Assembly: GCA_005110385.1 (NCBI GenBank)
Contig: DUDT01000023.1
Location: 1 to 40,705, forward strand
Source of the DNA: Candidatus Melainabacteria bacterium
GTDB taxonomy: Bacteria > Cyanobacteriota > Vampirovibrionia > LMEP-6097
Direction of reading: 5' to 3'
DNA: 40,705 bases
Positions 33,244 through 40,705 of this stretch are shown piece after piece. How positions within the stretch are numbered: position 1 is the stretch's first letter; each line of letters opens with the position of its first letter. Position numbers and translations under genes: made by a program. The notes under the pieces are model-generated. The model saw only the letters and a list, made by a program, of their open reading frames with translations. It did no database searches and was not told where the DNA came from.

Positions 33244-34567
33244 CTTAGAGACCACTGTACAACTCCATTTTCTGCGTTTTCGTTGTCTTCATGATCCTCA
33301 TGTACTTCCAGTACACTGCGGTCAATCATCCTCCTCAGCCTTGAAACTGAGCGTTGTACAGTGGTCTCTATTAGGGCTATTCTGTTTATGCGTATTAGTT
33401 TTAAGCTCCTGCTCTTTTTTTACAAAAAATGAGAAAAGCATTCAGAGAGAAGATCCTGAAATTATTAAACTTAGCAGCAGCGCAATCAAAACCAATAAAA
33501 TAAATTACGTCACAGCTAAAGTAAAAAGCCTAAAAATCCCCATTGAAAGCACAGCTACTTTAAAAATAAATGAAAACTCACTGTTTAAAGCTAACTCCAT
33601 AATTATGGGATTAGTAATCCAAGATAATGTAAATCTTGGTGATAAAGTTCACCAGGGTGAAACCCTTGCTCTGATTCAGAATCCTGAAATCGCTAAATTA
33701 CAATCCACTTATGTTCATGAATTTCACCTAAATGAAGTGGAGACAGAACAAGCAAATACTAGACTCAGCTTAGCTTTAGAAAATCTAGAAAGAGAGAAGA
33801 AGCTCTTCGAGGAAGGGATTTCACCGAAAAAAGATTACCTGCAAGCTGAAGCTGATTACCGCATAGCGAGTAGTGAACTAACAGGTAAAGTCACTCATAA
33901 AAAACATTTAAATTCTGAATCTAGAGCTTTGCTCTCAGCATATAACCTAAATCCTCGAAATGTAAAATCTGGCATAATTAACGCAAATCTACCAATTACC
34001 GCAGCAAGGTCTGGGATAGTAATTAAAAAAAATATAAGCCTTGGCTCTCTCGTAAACCCAGATACCGTGATGTATGAAATAGCTGACCTGTCTGAGCTTT
34101 GGTTAGATATAAATATCCACCCAAAAAGCATAGATAAGGTAAAAATCGGACAGAAAGTGACTTTCAAAACAGCTGTTTATCCTGATAAAAAATTTAATGG
34201 GATTATTAGCTATATTCAGCAGGTCAGTTTCACGAATACTGGAATTTATGTAGCGAGAGCCATACTAGATAACCCGAGTGGCATTCTTTTACCTGGCTTA
34301 GTAGGAGAAGCTCTTATAGAAACGAACCAAGCTGAAACTAAAGTATATCTGCCAGATAGCTGTATACAGCAGTATGGTAAGGAATTTTTCGTCTTTGAGA
34401 AATTAAGTAAAAATCGTTTTAGAAAAAGAACTGTAGAATTAGGCTCTTTCATTAACGATGCTTACCTGATTAATAGTGGAGTTGAAGCGAATATGAAAAT
34501 AGCTAGCGAAGGCAGTTTCCTTCTAAAAGCAGAGTTACTAAAAAGTTTAAGTGGCGACGAAGAATAG
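33233..34567 (+). CDS. CzcB-type RND periplasmic adaptor with inserted palindromic element
   Basis: 444 residues. Membrane-fusion protein: barrel-sandwich strands (MGLVIQDNVNLGDKVHQGET, about 123-142), an alpha-hairpin with heptads (RLSLALENLEREKKLFEEG) and a beta-barrel (VKIGQKVTFKTAVYPDKKF). The N-terminus is odd: residues 6-46 are encoded by a 121-bp palindromic element plus 2 bp. Directly after it comes the lipoprotein signal LLGLFCLCVLVLSSC. Without the element the protein would begin MKNNLLGLFCLCVLVLSSC, a perfect lipoprotein signal. Alternatively the TTG at 33341 inside the element gives MKLSVVQWSLLGLFC, also a workable signal. No His-rich metal-binding extension is present. Confidence 0.85.
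   Translation: MKNNLETTVQLHFLRFRCLHDPHVLPVHCGQSSSSALKLSVVQWSLLGLFCLCVLVLSSCSFFTKNEKSIQREDPEIIKLSSSAIKTNKINYVTAKVKSLKIPIESTATLKINENSLFKANSIIMGLVIQDNVNLGDKVHQGETLALIQNPEIAKLQSTYVHEFHLNEVETEQANTRLSLALENLEREKKLFEEGISPKKDYLQAEADYRIASSELTGKVTHKKHLNSESRALLSAYNLNPRNVKSGIINANLPITAARSGIVIKKNISLGSLVNPDTVMYEIADLSELWLDINIHPKSIDKVKIGQKVTFKTAVYPDKKFNGIISYIQQVSFTNTGIYVARAILDNPSGILLPGLVGEALIETNQAETKVYLPDSCIQQYGKEFFVFEKLSKNRFRKRTVELGSFINDAYLINSGVEANMKIASEGSFLLKAELLKSLSGDEE
33248..33368. repeat. 121-bp palindromic element, full copy 2, inside the adaptor gene
   Basis: Begins GAGACCACTGTACAAC and ends GTTGTACAGTGGTCTC, a perfect 16-bp inverted repeat. Same length as copy 1 with no gaps. An inner hairpin TGTACT/AGTACA surrounds TCC. 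TA flanks both ends, consistent with a 2-bp target duplication (121 + 2 = 123 = 41 codons), which keeps the host frame open. Confidence 0.85.
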
Positions 34568-34619
34568 AAGATGAAGAATAGGAAATGAAAAACAAAAAGA
34601 GTAAATTTTAGAAAATATA

Positions 34620-37600
34620 ATGGAAAAATTGTTAATTAAAATTATTCAGAAAAAAATCTTAGTCTGCTCTATATTTGGGCTTTGCTTTATCGCAGGCATA
34701 ATTTCATTTTTAAGTCTTCCTATAGATGCCTTTCCAGATTTAACTAACAACCAAGTGCAGATACTCGTAGAAGCCCCTGGAATGGCTCCTATAGAAGTAG
34801 AAGAACAGATCACTATACCTATCGAAGCTATGATGAATGGTTTACCTAAAGTACAGGAAATCCGCTCCATATCTAAATTTGGGGTGTCAGTAATTACCGT
34901 GATTTTCGAAGATCAGGTAAATATCTACTTCGCCCGCCAGATAGTAAACGAGAAATTACAGAATGCTAAATCTAAACTACCGACTGGCATAAATACCGAA
35001 CTAGGTCCGATAGTAAGTGGCATGGGAGAAATATTTCAGTACATAGTCAGTGGCAATGGCTATTCAGTAACTGAGCTTAAAGCAATTCAAGACTGGGAGA
35101 TAAGATACAGACTGAAATCAGTAGCGGGAATTAATGAAGTTAATACTTGGGGTGGCTTTAACCAAGAGTATCAAGTAATAATTTCTCCAGAAAAGCTAAT
35201 ACAGCACCAGCTTTCATTAAAAGAAGTATTTTCAGCGTTACAAAACAATAATGAAAATTTCAGTGGTGGAATTATAGAACACCATGCTGAACAGTATTTA
35301 ATTAGAGGTCTAGGGAAAATTCAGACCTTAGAAGATATTAGAAACATTTTAATTAAACAAGAAGGACGCAGCCCAGTCACTATAAAAGATGTAGCTGAAG
35401 TAGAATTCACCGATGCTTTCCGTCAAGGTGCTGTTACGAAAGATGGTAAAGGTGAAGTAGTCACTGGCATAGTCATGATGCTAAGAGGCGAAAACAGTAG
35501 TGATGTAATTAAAAGAGTAAAAGAAAAAATAGCAGAGATTAATAAAACCCTCCCTGAAAGCGTGAAGATAAAAGCATTTTACGACCAAACCGAGTTAATC
35601 GCAGCGACTTTAAAAACCCTTAAAGCGAATCTCATGGAAGGCGGAATACTAGTTATAGCAGTTTTACTATTTATGCTAGGTAACCTGAGAGCCGCTCTCA
35701 TAGTAGCTCTCTCGATTCCCATCTCTCTAATGTTTTCCTTTATGGGCATGAAAGCGCTTGGTATAACGGCTAATATCATGAGCCTTGGAGCGATTGACTT
35801 TGGGATGATAGTAGACGGAGCGATAGTTATGGTCGAAAATACCATGAAAAGACTAGCTCACCCAGAAAAAGAAACTAGCAGCCAAGAAATTATTAATGAA
35901 TCAGTCCGGGAGATGGCTAAACCAATTCTCTTTGGGGTTTTAATTATTACTATAGTTTACCTGCCTATATTAAGCCTAGAAGGCATAGAGTATAAAATGT
36001 TCTCACCGATGGTATTTACCGTATGTTTCGCTCTAATAGGCTCACTGATTACAGCCCTCGTCTTAGTACCCGTTCTATGCAGCTATTTCATGAAAGTTCA
36101 TATAGTGGAAAAAGAAAATATACTTATTAATAAAATTAAACAGCCGTATTTAAAGTTCTTACAACGATGTATAGAAAAGCCGCGTAAGCTAATTACTATA
36201 TCTGTAAGTTTATTTATAGTGAGCTGTCTCTCTATACCCTTCTTAGGCACAGAGTTTATACCGAAGCTAGATGAAGGGGATCTACTGATAGAGGTTAGGC
36301 ACTTTAGCAGTATCGCTTTAGATGAGGCACTGAGGAATACTAGCTTAATAGAATCGATTATTAAAAAAATACCTGAAGTAAAAGAAGTCGTCTCTAAGAC
36401 TGGTAGACCAGATTTAGCGACAGACCCGATGAGCGTCTTTATGTCAGACATGTTTATAAGCCTAGAGCCTAAACATAAATGGAGAGCGGGTCTTACTAAA
36501 GATAAATTAATTAAAGAGATTAATGATAAATTAGAGAAAAACATTATCGGCACTAGATTTAATTTCACTCAGCCTATCGCCATGCGAGTAGATGAGCTAG
36601 TTTCAGGAGTTCGCTCTGATTTAGCGATTAAACTTTTTAGTAAAGATTTAAACTTTTTAATTAAAAAAGCTGCTGAGATAGAAGCTGCACTAAAAAAAGT
36701 TCCTGGGCAGAGTGATTTACAGGTCGAGAAATTAACAGGCAGTAAACAAGTCACAGTGAACCCCGATAGAAACTTAATGGCATTATATGGGGTTAGCGTA
36801 AATGATATTCGCACAGCGATTAGCACTGCGATACTTGGCACTCCAGTAGCTGAAATACTTGAGAATAAAAAACGCTTCACGCTCAGAGTGAAGTTCCCCA
36901 GTGAATTAGACATTAACCCACATAATTTAGAAAATCTACTAGTAGAAACTGCGAGTCAAGAAAAAATTCCTCTTTCACAGGTAGCTAAAATCGAGGTCTC
37001 AGACAGCACTGAAACGATTAATCGAGAATTCGGTGAACGTCGCATTATTATACAGATGAACGTCAGAGGCAGGGATATGGGTTCATTCGTCAAAGAAGCT
37101 AAATCTATTATCGCGAAAGAGGTTAAGCTAGGTTCAGGCTATTACTTAGAATGGGGCGGGCAGTTTAAAAACCAAGAGAGAGCTATGAAAAAATTACTCA
37201 TAGTAGTCCCTCTTGCCATAATGATAATTTTTGGTTTACTGGTACTTAGCTTTTCTTCTGCCACTGATGCTTTGATAGTTTTAATTAATGTACCCTTCGC
37301 TCTTATCGGCGGGATATTAGCTCTCTGGCTGCGTTCCCTCTATTTAAGTGTTCCTGCGGTAATCGGCTTTATAGCACTATTCGGGGTAGCCGTACTAAAT
37401 GGTTTAGTCTTAATTTCTACTATAAAGAAACTACGAGAAGAGAATCTAGAAGAGGAAAGCAGCGAAAAATTAAATCAGATACTTATACATGCCGCAGAAT
37501 CAAGGCTCAGACCAGTCTTAATGACAGCTACAGTGGCGATACTCGGGTTTTTACCGATGGCTCTTTCGCATGGGGCTGGAGCTGAAGTGCAGAGACCGCT

Positions 37601-37712
37601 AGCGAGTGTGGTTATTGGTGGGCTTTTGAGTTCGACTTTGCTTACTTTGGTTTTACTGCCTGTGGTTTATAAGATGGTTTATGGGAAGAATTTAAAATCA
37701 AACAGCTTCTGA
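34620..37712 (+). CDS. CzcA-type heavy-metal RND efflux pump
   Basis: 1030 residues, full length for HME-RND transporters. N-terminal helix 1 is followed by FLSLPIDAFPDLTNNQVQIL. The helix-4 motif DFGMIVDGAIVMVEN (about 392-406) matches the DFGxxxDGAxxxVEN pattern reported for divalent-cation (Co/Zn/Cd/Ni) exporters rather than the Cu/Ag CusA pattern. It lies 52 bp after the adaptor gene, completing a C-B-A operon that moves metal from periplasm or cytosol to the outside using the proton gradient. Its 3' end overlaps the convergent HTH antitoxin gene by 15 bp. Confidence 0.93.
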   Translation: MEKLLIKIIQKKILVCSIFGLCFIAGIISFLSLPIDAFPDLTNNQVQILVEAPGMAPIEVEEQITIPIEAMMNGLPKVQEIRSISKFGVSVITVIFEDQVNIYFARQIVNEKLQNAKSKLPTGINTELGPIVSGMGEIFQYIVSGNGYSVTELKAIQDWEIRYRLKSVAGINEVNTWGGFNQEYQVIISPEKLIQHQLSLKEVFSALQNNNENFSGGIIEHHAEQYLIRGLGKIQTLEDIRNILIKQEGRSPVTIKDVAEVEFTDAFRQGAVTKDGKGEVVTGIVMMLRGENSSDVIKRVKEKIAEINKTLPESVKIKAFYDQTELIAATLKTLKANLMEGGILVIAVLLFMLGNLRAALIVALSIPISLMFSFMGMKALGITANIMSLGAIDFGMIVDGAIVMVENTMKRLAHPEKETSSQEIINESVREMAKPILFGVLIITIVYLPILSLEGIEYKMFSPMVFTVCFALIGSLITALVLVPVLCSYFMKVHIVEKENILINKIKQPYLKFLQRCIEKPRKLITISVSLFIVSCLSIPFLGTEFIPKLDEGDLLIEVRHFSSIALDEALRNTSLIESIIKKIPEVKEVVSKTGRPDLATDPMSVFMSDMFISLEPKHKWRAGLTKDKLIKEINDKLEKNIIGTRFNFTQPIAMRVDELVSGVRSDLAIKLFSKDLNFLIKKAAEIEAALKKVPGQSDLQVEKLTGSKQVTVNPDRNLMALYGVSVNDIRTAISTAILGTPVAEILENKKRFTLRVKFPSELDINPHNLENLLVETASQEKIPLSQVAKIEVSDSTETINREFGERRIIIQMNVRGRDMGSFVKEAKSIIAKEVKLGSGYYLEWGGQFKNQERAMKKLLIVVPLAIMIIFGLLVLSFSSATDALIVLINVPFALIGGILALWLRSLYLSVPAVIGFIALFGVAVLNGLVLISTIKKLREENLEEESSEKLNQILIHAAESRLRPVLMTATVAILGFLPMALSHGAGAEVQRPLASVVIGGLLSSTLLTLVLLPVVYKMVYGKNLKSNSF

Positions 37713-38006
37713 TGTTCTTTTACTCAGAAGTGTAGCGATTAATTTAGGTCTCAAAACTATACAAGATAAGTAAGAAGTTACAGCTTGATCTGGTACATGT
37801 GCTCCCTGTTCCCACTTTCTAAGTGTCTCCAAGTTAAATCCATAAGTTTTAGCAAATTCATTTTGCTTCATTTTTAAAGTTTTGCGAATTGATTTAACAT
37901 CAATCCCTCTGCGGTAGACAGTCATTGACTTGGGGTTTTCGGCAGCTTCTTTCATCGCTTCAACAATCTGCTCCCCCAGTGTTTTTTCAATTTTACTCTT
38001 TGTCAT
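37698..38006 (-). CDS. HTH (XRE-type) antitoxin, HigA-like
   Basis: 102 residues. The helix-turn-helix lies at about 40-90: SIRKTLKMKQNEFAKTYGFN and LETLRKWEQGAHVPDQAVTS, the latter with the WExGxxxP signature of XRE/HigA antitoxins. It is the second gene of a toxin-first pair (ATGA overlap with the toxin), the order typical of HigBA. It probably represses the promoter at 38357-38401. Confidence 0.85.
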   Translation of the reverse strand: MTKSKIEKTLGEQIVEAMKEAAENPKSMTVYRRGIDVKSIRKTLKMKQNEFAKTYGFNLETLRKWEQGAHVPDQAVTSYLSCIVLRPKLIATLLSKRTSEAV

Positions 38007-38353
38007 CCTAGCTCCTCCATTGCGTTTTTGATTATCTCAGGTAAATATTTTTTCATATTATTTTTATCAGCTTCACTAATATTGTCAGCATCTGACTTTG
38101 AATAAACTGTAATCAAAATGATTACGATATTATCGTGATAGTGGTATATGATTCTCAATCCACCACTCTTTCCTTTATTGTTTTGAGGACTAATCCATCT
38201 CAATTTCCTAATTCCACCAGTCCCTTGAATTAGATCTCCAGCTTCTGGGTTAGCTTGTAAATAATCAGCAAGTTCCTTTAAGTGTTCAGCTTTTAAAATT
38301 TTTTTAGCTGCTTTTTTAAATTGATTGGTGAATATTACCGCCTTACTCATCAA
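38003..38353 (-). CDS. RelE/HigB-like toxin
   Basis: 116 residues (or 115 from the second Met). It has RelE-superfamily features: FTNQFKKAAKKILKAEHLKE at the start, IRKLRWISPQNNKGKSGGLR (about 48-67) and RIIYHYHDNIVIILITVYSK (about 67-86). The GIRKLRW...KSGGLRIIYHY pattern is that of the COG4737 group of RelE-like toxins. Likely ribosome-dependent mRNA cleavage. First gene of the operon. Confidence 0.85.
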   Translation of the reverse strand: MMSKAVIFTNQFKKAAKKILKAEHLKELADYLQANPEAGDLIQGTGGIRKLRWISPQNNKGKSGGLRIIYHYHDNIVIILITVYSKSDADNISEADKNNMKKYLPEIIKNAMEELG

Positions 38354-38356
38354 GTA

Positions 38357-38401
38357 GTTAATTATACCACTTTTGAGTTAAATAGTGGTTAATTATACCA
38401 C
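38357..38401 (-). promoter_or_regulatory. Promoter/operator of the HigBA-like operon
   Basis: GTTAATTATACCAC occurs twice (38357-38370 and 38388-38401). On the minus strand each contains TATAAT. The outer copy extends to the inverted repeat GTGGTTAATTATACCAC (38385-38401). Two operator half-sites over the -10 region, just before the toxin gene, fit toxin-antitoxin autorepression. Confidence 0.5.
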
Positions 38402-38419
38402 CACGGTGCCAATATTAAA

Positions 38420-38716
38420 TTATATTTTCTTCTTCAAATCACGATAAAAATTCTCATGAGAGCCAATTGCTAAAAGAGTTAAAGTTAAAACGCTACCATC
38501 ATAAGAATAAGCTAAAAGAGTCAAATGGTTTATCATCATAAATTTATATACTCGAACTCCTTGTAAATCACCGACCTTCTCTTCTCCTAAATCAGTATTC
38601 TTTATTAAGAGCTTCATTGCAGCATCAAGTTCTCGTTTTTGATTGACATGAAGTTTTTTGATACATTTTGCAAAATGCTGTGTTTGTAAAACTTTTATTT
38701 CTTTTTTACTCATCAT
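38420..38716 (-). CDS. RelE/ParE-superfamily toxin
   Basis: 98 residues. TQHFAKCIKKLHVNQKRELD (about 12-31), GDLQGVRVYKF (about 49), and the C-terminal LLAIGSHENFYRDLKKK typical of RelE/ParE toxins that pair with ParD-like proteins. Overlaps its antitoxin gene by 4 bp (ATGA). A nearly identical copy of its 3' end is found at 39518-39574. Confidence 0.85.
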   Translation of the reverse strand: MMSKKEIKVLQTQHFAKCIKKLHVNQKRELDAAMKLLIKNTDLGEEKVGDLQGVRVYKFMMINHLTLLAYSYDGSVLTLTLLAIGSHENFYRDLKKKI

Positions 38717-38934
38717 ACTCCGAATTTATATTCCGAGACCAGTCCAGCTTTAAGTTCTTCCTTTGATAATAGAACATCTTTAATAAAGTTAAAATTCAAA
38801 TCAGGATTTTCCTCAGCAATTTTACCAATCTCAGACCAGTATTCAAGCTGCTTAGGAACTGATCTTTTAGTAACATGGCTATGAAATTTAAGCATGTCAA
38901 ATAATTCATCAGAGATTTTTATTGTTTTAGCCAT
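38713..38934 (-). CDS. ParD-like antitoxin
   Basis: 73 residues. The N-terminal ribbon-helix-helix (KTIKISDELFDMLKFHSHVT, then KRSVPKQLEYWSEIGKIAEE) matches the ParD-like antitoxin family. The short C-terminal tail (LLSKEELKAGLVSEYKFGV) would contact the toxin. It is the first gene of the pair. Confidence 0.82.
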   Translation of the reverse strand: MAKTIKISDELFDMLKFHSHVTKRSVPKQLEYWSEIGKIAEENPDLNFNFIKDVLLSKEELKAGLVSEYKFGV

Positions 38935-39086
38935 GTTACTATTTTACCCTTAAGGTTGCTTTTTTACACCTATAGATAACAAGATATTTTTAGTTCAATT
39001 AAATTAATTGAAGCTACGCTTTCTAATTGTTTTACTGTAAGTAGTTTATGTCAGAAATTTAAAATCAAGCAGTTTAGGAATGGAGC

Positions 39087-39370
39087 TTACGTAAATCCAA
39101 TATTAATTTTAAAGCCAGTAGCTTCAGCAATCTTCATTAATAAATCAAGCGATGGTGTACGACTGTCCTTACCGCTTTCCAAGCGAGCTATTACAGGCTG
39201 CGTAGTGCGTGCTTTCTCTGCAAGCTGCAACTGCGTTAACCCTGCATTTTTACGCATTTGCAACACCATTTGAGCTATAGAGTTAATAAGCTGCTCTTTT
39301 TCATAAAGCTTTCTAAATTCAGGGTCTTTTAGGTTTTTTTAATCACATCACTAAGAGTAATTGCTTTCAT
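39087..39370 (-). pseudogene. XRE-type HTH antitoxin gene with an A7-tract frameshift
   Basis: The intact C-terminal part (39087-39269; GLTQLQLAEKARTTQPVIAR, LESGKDSRTPSLDLLMKIAE) is a full HTH. Upstream, ATG 39370 with a good AGGTGG Shine-Dalgarno starts MKAITLSDVIKKT and stops at TAA. Adding one base in the run of seven A (39334-39340) would continue as LKDPEFRKLYEKEQLINSIA into the HTH frame, the usual N-terminus of such antitoxins. Either a decayed gene or one rescued by slippage at the A-run. The HTH alone could also start at an internal ATG (39269). Confidence 0.7.
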
Positions 39371-39464
39371 TTTTTTCCACCTCTATCATTTGGCTTATGG
39401 CTATATTAATTTCTTGCTTAGGAGCTTTCTGGGATTGCTTTTTATAAGAACTTTCATACATCAT
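39351..39464 (-). CDS. Possible 37-residue peptide before the HTH gene
   Basis: MMYESSYKKQSQKAPKQEI and so on, 38 codons, overlapping the HTH gene start by 20 bp. It is preceded on the minus strand by GGTATAATTATAATATCC, which contains TATAAT boxes. Very charged, with no similarity to RelE toxins. It could be a leader peptide or chance. Apart from this, the ParE fragment and the IS-like end, the stretch 39371-39758 holds no gene I can support. Confidence 0.25.
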   Translation of the reverse strand: MMYESSYKKQSQKAPKQEINIAISQMIEVEKNESNYS

Positions 39465-39517
39465 ATACCCAAATGGATATTATAATTATACCTAAATAAT
39501 TTCAGTGATTTACGCAG

Positions 39518-39574
39518 ATTTTCTTCTTCAAATCACGATAAAAATTCTCATGAGAGCCAATCGCTAAAAGAGTT
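39518..39574 (-). pseudogene. 3' fragment of a ParE-type toxin gene
   Basis: 57 bp matching 38424-38480 with essentially one difference (C for T in the segment encoding LLAIGSHENF). It carries the last ~17 codons of the toxin (IGSHENFYRDLKKK). The match ends abruptly at AGAGTT|TGCATAACGG, so it is a truncated duplicate. Confidence 0.8.
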
Positions 39575-39587
39575 TGCATAACGGCGG

Positions 39588-39632
39588 TGTAATTACCCAC
39601 TTAGTGGCACATTAATGACCCAGTTTAGTGAT
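39588..39632. mobile_element. Possible IS21-type terminus remnant
   Basis: TGTAATTACCCACTTAGTGG then TGACCCAGTTTAGTG. Two nearby copies of an ACCCA[C/G]TT(T)AGTG motif, reminiscent of the repeated end motifs of IS21-family elements. No transposase remains. It begins where the ParE fragment breaks off. Confidence 0.3.
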
Positions 39633-39758
39633 ATAAATTTCCGTAAAGGATGGAGATTTAGAAATGTCAAACAAGATATCCCATCTACAACAGTAGAAAT
39701 TAAGAATGCCTTCTAGACAGGAATAAGAGTTATCAGTTCTGATTGAATAATCAATCGT

Positions 39759-40452
39759 GTTTCTTATAGAGACCAATTCATAACTTGATACAATTTTTAT
39801 GTAGATGAAACTATCACTTTAAGGTTTCTTATAGAGACCAATTCATAACTTGATACAATACATGACGCACTTGTTAGCTACTGCTATAAGTTTCTTATAG
39901 AGACCAATTCATAACTTGATACAATACTTTGCATCAGTTCTAAATTTCCCCCTAGTTTCTTATAGAGACCAATTCATAACTTGATACAATGTACATAATC
40001 CCCGCCGGGAAAGAATTCTTGTTTCTTATAGAGACCAATTCATAACTTGATACAATGAACTGGAATGGTTCCGCTTACGGTTACAGGTTTCTTATAGAGA
40101 CCAATTCATAACTTGATACAATGGTACATGCGTTATCCTGCCTTCCTCATCTGTTTCTTATAGAGACCAATTCATAACTTGATACAATTAAGTATGAGAT
40201 TAACAAGCCAACACCTAAGTTTCTTATAGAGACCAATTCATAACTTGATACAATTTAAATCTAAGGCTAAAACAGCAGTAGAAAGTTTCTTATAGAGACC
40301 AATTCATAACTTGATACAATTTCAGTTGATGATTATGAGCGTTATGCGAAGTTTCTTATAGAGACCAATTCATAACTTGATACAATTCAATCAGTAACCT
40401 TCAGTATTACTAGTCCGTTTCTTATAGAGACCAATTCATAACTTGATACAAT
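39759..40452. CRISPR. CRISPR array: 11 repeats, 10 spacers, type II-like, no cas genes in window
   Basis: Repeats are 36 bp, from GTTTCTTATAGAGACC to CATAACTTGATACAAT, at 39759, 39824, 39890, 39955, 40021, 40087, 40153, 40219, 40285, 40351 and 40417. All appear identical. Spacers are 29-30 bp and all different; none matches elsewhere in the window by eye. A 36-bp repeat ending in ATACAAT and a 66-bp period are typical of type II (II-C) loci such as Neisseria. No cas9, cas1, cas2 or clear tracrRNA is visible. The 126-bp AT-rich stretch 39633-39758 may be the leader. The right end stops 15 bp before an IS-like end, so the array may be interrupted. Confidence 0.97.
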
Positions 40453-40467
40453 AATGTAAAGCCTCGC

Positions 40468-40705
40468 TGTACCTGGTAATCCCCCCATATACTAAACAAG
40501 TGAGTGAAGTATCATAAGGAGGATATATGACAAAGTTATCAAAAGAGCAATGGGAAGAGGTTCTAGCAAAAGTTAAGAGTGGTGAAAGTATACCTAGCTT
40601 AGCAAAGATTTATGGAATTGCAGCAAAGACAATTTACAACAAGGTATCGAAGCAAGTAGATCAGGATGGATCTTTGCTTGAAATCAATAAATTAAAGAAG
40701 CAAAT
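40468..40705 (+). mobile_element. Left end of an IS3-type insertion sequence (cut by window edge)
   Basis: TGTACCTGGTAATCCCCCC at 40468 looks like an IS3-family end (TG start, C-run) and lies 59 bp before the orfA-like start. The right end is outside the window, so the boundaries are inferred. Confidence 0.5.
40527..40705 (+). CDS. IS3-type transposase OrfA, N-terminal part
   Basis: 59 codons to the window edge, starting at an ATG preceded by a perfect AAGGAGG (40516-40522). LAKVKSGESIPSLAKIYGIA then AKTIYNKVSKQV is the helix-turn-helix of IS3/IS150-type OrfA, followed by the start of a leucine-zipper-like stretch (LLEINKLKKQ). Truncated only by the window. Confidence 0.8.
   Translation, partial: MTKLSKEQWEEVLAKVKSGESIPSLAKIYGIAAKTIYNKVSKQVDQDGSLLEINKLKKQ

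Noticed and set aside
39633-39758. Possible tracrRNA anti-repeat (GTTATCAGTTCTGATT) beside the array
   Set aside because: Pairing to the repeat is only partial and interrupted; not convincing without a terminator hairpin or cas9.

Overview
The window is an AT-rich bacterial chromosome segment (roughly one third G+C in sampled lines). It encodes two flagellins, a TolC/RND metal exporter (so a double-membrane envelope), a SpoIID/LytB protein, a long-form ribosome hibernation factor and a DASH-type cryptochrome. This mix fits a flagellated, non-photosynthetic relative of Cyanobacteria (Vampirovibrionia/'Melainabacteria'). That placement is an inference; no rRNA or marker-gene comparison was possible.

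Layout. 1-3568 (-): the 5' part of a giant RTX-repeat protein with no stop inside the window, then two unknown small genes and a spoIID-like gene. 6.3-8.9 kb (+): radical SAM protein, unknown protein and TrmL. 9.0-12.9 kb: flagellin, HPF (-), then pdxA-infC-panD. infC has a non-canonical AUU start, and panD overlaps its end. 13.0-14.3 kb: tRNA-Val followed by a 1.2-kb Fic islet bounded by a copy of the tRNA 3' end. 14.4-19.3 kb (-): two paralogous proteins with a GDPHV motif resembling the DUF1521 self-cleaving domain, then a KefB-type antiporter. 19.35 kb: a second flagellin.

20.3-25.4 kb is a toxin-antitoxin and defence island ending at tRNA-Arg(ACG). It holds an MNT pseudogene, a Fic protein with a C-terminal HTH, an amber-interrupted gene and a RelE/RelB-like pair. 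A cassette of MntA-HepT plus a TIR protein lies between two ~200-bp direct repeats. 25.5-31.8 kb: GH15-like enzyme, unknown proteins, CRY-DASH photolyase and a Sel1-repeat protein. 31.9-37.7 kb: a CzcCBA-type divalent-metal efflux operon. 37.7-39.5 kb (-): two or three type II toxin-antitoxin loci, one frameshifted, plus a duplicated toxin fragment. 39.76-40.45 kb: a CRISPR array of 11 identical 36-bp repeats and 10 spacers with no cas genes in view. 40.47 kb to the end: the start of an IS3-type element.

The most unusual signal is a 121-bp palindromic element. It has two full copies (10043-10163 and 33248-33368), a half copy (10172-10214) and a core fragment (17558-17582). The terminal arms differ between the full copies but remain self-complementary, as expected for a selected hairpin. 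One copy sits in frame inside the signal peptide of the metal-efflux adaptor. Removing the element plus a 2-bp duplication restores a textbook lipoprotein signal. The core fragment supplies the last residues of the KefB-like protein. The behaviour resembles protein-coding palindromic elements known from Rickettsia, but I cannot assign it to a known family.
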